This document shows, piece by piece, positions 61,828 through 64,000 of a stretch of DNA of 64,000 nt (positions within the stretch are counted from its first letter, which is position 1; each line of letters opens with the position of its first letter). The translations under genes and the position numbers were made by a program. The notes below the pieces were generated by a model, which saw nothing but the letters and a program-made list of their open reading frames with translations, did no database searches and was not told the origin of the DNA. This stretch comes from Saccharopolyspora spinosa NRRL 18395 (GTDB lineage Bacteria; Actinomycetota; Actinomycetes; Mycobacteriales; Pseudonocardiaceae): NCBI RefSeq assembly GCF_000194155.1, contig NZ_GL877882.1:72233-136232 (forward strand), in the 5' to 3' direction.

Positions 61828-63062
61828 GCCGCACCGTTCCGGTGCAGGTCGTCCAGCACGTCGACGATGCGTCCGAGAGCCCGGTCCCAGACCTGCTCGT
61901 CGCGGGCATAGCAGACGCGGAAGTGCCCGGTTCCGGACGGCCCGAACTGGTAGCCGGGGCTGATGAGCACGTCCGCGCGTGTCGCGATGGCCTCGGAGAT
62001 GGCGCGATCCGGCAGGTCCAGGGCCGTGACGTCGGGGAACAAATAGGCCGTGCCTTGCTGCGGGGCGAGGCCGACCCAGGACAGCTGACTGAAGTGCTTG
62101 ATCGTGAGGGCGCGCAGTCCCTGGAGCTGTTGGATCCGGTCCGCGACCCAGTCCACGTCGTCGACGAGCCAGCCTTTGAGGACGTGCTGGGCGTACCCGG
62201 GGGCGCGCAGGGCCGTCAACGAGAGCACGTCTTCCGCGGCTTCCCGGATCCGGCGCGGGGCCACCACCACCCCGAGGCGGTAGCCGCTGAGCGATTCGGT
62301 CTTCGAGGGACCTAGAAGGGTCACGGTGCGTTCGCGCATTCCTGCCAAGGAAGCGAGGTGGACGAACGAGGTGCCGTCGTAGACGAGGCGTCCGTAAAGC
62401 TCGTCGACCAGAACGGTCACGTCGTGCCGCACGGCCAGCTCGGCGATGCCATCGAGGACCTCGCGCGGGTAGACCGCGCCGGTCGGGTTGTTGGGGTGGG
62501 AGAAGACGAACAAGCGCACCCCAGCGCGGAAGGCGTCCTCGAGGCGGTCGAGGTCGGGTACCAGCTCGCTGGTTTCTTCGGTGCGGCGCCGCAGCGGCAC
62601 GTGGGTGACCTGGGCGCCGAGAAAGGTCAGGATGCGCTCGCTGAACAGGTAGTCGGGGTCGACGAGTGCCACCTGCTCACCCTGGTCAACCAGGCCGGCG
62701 AGGACGGTGAAGAGCCCGGCCTGGGTGCCCGGGGTGAGCATGATGTTGTCGTCGGGGTCGACGTCGAGACCCAGCCAGCGTGTCAACGGCCCAGCCAGAC
62801 AGCCACGGACGTCGTCGCTGCCTTGGTAGGTCGTGTATGCCAGAGCGCCGTCCCGAGCGGCGGCAGCAAACCTTTCGGCTGCCCAGTCCGGGGCCGGAAA
62901 ACGCACCGTGTCGAAGTGCGTGGTGTCGAGCGTCGTCGGGCTCGTGCGAGCCAGGAGGGCCTTGTCAGCCAGACGTGCGGAGCCACCGTCGGCGCGGTTG
63001 TCGATTCCAGCGGCTTGAATTCGCCCGCTCGGACCCAACTCGGCATGCGTTCGGTCGTTCAC
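61824..63062 (-). CDS. PLP-dependent aminotransferase, class I/II (fold type I)
   Basis: 412 residues. 'GTQAGLFTVLAGLVDQGEQV', 'VFSHPNNPTGAVYPREVLDG' and 'VTVLVDELYGRLVYDG' give the usual sequence of cofactor contacts. The PLP lysine is in 'LLGPSKTESLSGYRLGVVVA', and the substrate Arg is in 'GHFRVCYA'. It starts with GTG. It transfers an amino group between an amino acid and a keto acid. 3 bases separate it from the preceding HyuB stop. Confidence 0.93.
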   Translation of the reverse strand: MNDRTHAELGPSGRIQAAGIDNRADGGSARLADKALLARTSPTTLDTTHFDTVRFPAPDWAAERFAAAARDGALAYTTYQGSDDVRGCLAGPLTRWLGLDVDPDDNIMLTPGTQAGLFTVLAGLVDQGEQVALVDPDYLFSERILTFLGAQVTHVPLRRRTEETSELVPDLDRLEDAFRAGVRLFVFSHPNNPTGAVYPREVLDGIAELAVRHDVTVLVDELYGRLVYDGTSFVHLASLAGMRERTVTLLGPSKTESLSGYRLGVVVAPRRIREAAEDVLSLTALRAPGYAQHVLKGWLVDDVDWVADRIQQLQGLRALTIKHFSQLSWVGLAPQQGTAYLFPDVTALDLPDRAISEAIATRADVLISPGYQFGPSGTGHFRVCYARDEQVWDRALGRIVDVLDDLHRNGAA

Positions 63063-63065
63063 GTT

Positions 63066-64000
63066 CTACTCGCTTTCGGTAGTGTCACTCGCGGCCAGAT
63101 TCAAGACGGCAGGCCCGTAACCCCCGCCGCCTGCCGTTTGGATCGCAAGGCTTTGGCCCGCGGTCAGCGCGATCTGGCCCATTGATGGCAGATCATGGCG
63201 GCCACTGTCGTCGGTTCTCCAGCACCGCGAAGAGGAACCGTCCGCACCGCCGTGCAGGCCCCACGGCCGAGTCGTGGTCCGGCTCGTCGCGATAACCGCG
63301 ACCGCGTTCCCCCGAGTCAGGGTCAGCTCGCGGATGAGGCCGTCGCCGCCGCGGTGGCGCCCCGCACCGCCGGTCCCGCAGGCGATTTCGTAGCGTTCGA
63401 CCCGGAGCGGATACTCGCGCTCGATCACTTCGCAAGGGGTGTTGCGGGTGTTGGTCATGTGCGTGTGCACGGCGTCCCCGCCGGGCTCGATGCTCGTCGC
63501 CCCCTGGCCCCCGCCGTAGGTCTCGACGTAGGAGTAGGGCTCGCCGTTCGCCGGATCGGTTCCGCCGATGGTCAGGATGTTCTGGCTGCCGCAGGAGGCG
63601 GCCGGAGCGAGTCCCGGGGAGAGCCGGTCGAAGGCCCCCAGCAGGGCGTCGACGGTCCGCGTGGAGGTTTGGATGTTGCCGTTCGCGACGGGGGCCGGGA
63701 ATTGGGCCGAGACCACCGAACCCGGACGGGTGAGCACGGTGATCGGGCGCATCAGCCCCGCGTTGGAAGGCAGCGTTGGGTCGGCGAGGACTTTGACGAC
63801 ATAGGCGACGCATGCCTCGGCGACTGCTGATGAGCAGTTGGTCGCACCGGCGACCTGGTCGGCGCTGTCTCTGAGATCGACGGTGATCTCGTCACCCCGC
63901 TTGATGATGTGCGCGGTAATCGGGATCCGCTGTTCGCAGACCCCGTTGTGTTCCAGGTAGTCAGTGAACCGGCCTTCCCCGTCAGGAAGCGCGCCGAGAG
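63066..64000 (-). CDS. Hydantoinase B / 5-oxoprolinase subunit (HyuB), partial
   Basis: The frame is open to the right edge. 311 residues of the C-terminal half are visible. 'VAGATNCSSAVAEACVAYVV', 'NAGLMRPITVLTRPGSVVSA' and 'PAPVANGNIQTSTRTVDALL' are HyuB segments. 'VETYGGGQGATSIEPGGDAV' and 'RYEIACGTGGAGRHRGGDGL' follow. With a HyuA partner, expected upstream beyond the window, it opens cyclic amides such as hydantoins or 5-oxoproline in an ATP-dependent way. It leads the visible part of the minus-strand operon. Confidence 0.93.
   Translation of the reverse strand, partial: LGALPDGEGRFTDYLEHNGVCEQRIPITAHIIKRGDEITVDLRDSADQVAGATNCSSAVAEACVAYVVKVLADPTLPSNAGLMRPITVLTRPGSVVSAQFPAPVANGNIQTSTRTVDALLGAFDRLSPGLAPAASCGSQNILTIGGTDPANGEPYSYVETYGGGQGATSIEPGGDAVHTHMTNTRNTPCEVIEREYPLRVERYEIACGTGGAGRHRGGDGLIRELTLTRGNAVAVIATSRTTTRPWGLHGGADGSSSRCWRTDDSGRHDLPSMGQIALTAGQSLAIQTAGGGGYGPAVLNLAASDTTESE

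Overview
The window is high-GC actinobacterial DNA. Dense co-oriented genes, frequent GTG starts, ATGA/GTGA overlaps and strong AGGAGG ribosome sites fit an actinomycete. A WS/DGAT acyltransferase, a CtpI-like P-type ATPase, mycofactocin-type SDRs and a single-chain acyl-CoA carboxylase point to a mycolate or Pseudonocardiales-type lineage. The exact genus cannot be read from the sequence. I see no rRNA, complete tRNA, CRISPR array or intact mobile element. Several decayed insertion-sequence fragments mark old junctions.

Layout. 0-4.6 kb: a membrane protein, then a MarR regulator translationally coupled to a DHA2-type drug exporter that carries three carboxypeptidase-regulatory-like repeats at its C-terminus. 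4.6-9.2 kb: IS630 debris, then a three-gene unit made of a 757-residue fusion of a CrtC/AttH lipocalin-like domain with a trans-polyprenyl synthase, followed by a two-component ABC exporter. IS256 and PucR debris comes next. 9.6-16.5 kb: a WS/DGAT acyltransferase and, on the minus strand, a CtpI-like P-type ATPase split by an apparent frameshift, plus a small membrane protein. 17.2-24.6 kb: a tightly coupled pentose-phosphate operon, tkt-tal-pgi-gnd-zwf.

25-55.9 kb is a large catabolic island: zinc alcohol dehydrogenase, two mycofactocin-type SDRs, crotonases, SnoaL/NTF2-fold proteins, a CMD-like protein, three acyl-CoA ligases, a biotin-dependent acyl-CoA carboxylase, a HAPMO-like Baeyer-Villiger monooxygenase, a thiolase, an MHS-type transporter, a flavin reductase, a RibBA-like protein and three luciferase-like monooxygenases. 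The content suits oxidation of a cyclic ketone or terpenoid, ring opening to an acid, CoA activation and beta-oxidation. The substrate is inferred, not shown. A recurring 18-bp imperfect palindrome (GTTTAC-N6-GTWGAY) sits in at least six intergenic promoter regions of this island and nowhere else that I noticed. The intact TetR gene at 47.2 kb is the obvious candidate regulator. Two further broken relatives of that TetR, plus truncated crotonase, SnoaL, ligase and cupin genes, show that the island grew by duplication and is partly decaying.

56-64 kb: a polysaccharide deacetylase, then a long minus-strand operon running off the right edge: HyuB-type hydantoinase/oxoprolinase subunit, aminotransferase, RidA, sarcosine-oxidase-like flavoenzyme, MHS transporter, SDR and Gfo/Idh oxidoreductase. 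This looks like catabolism of a small nitrogenous compound.
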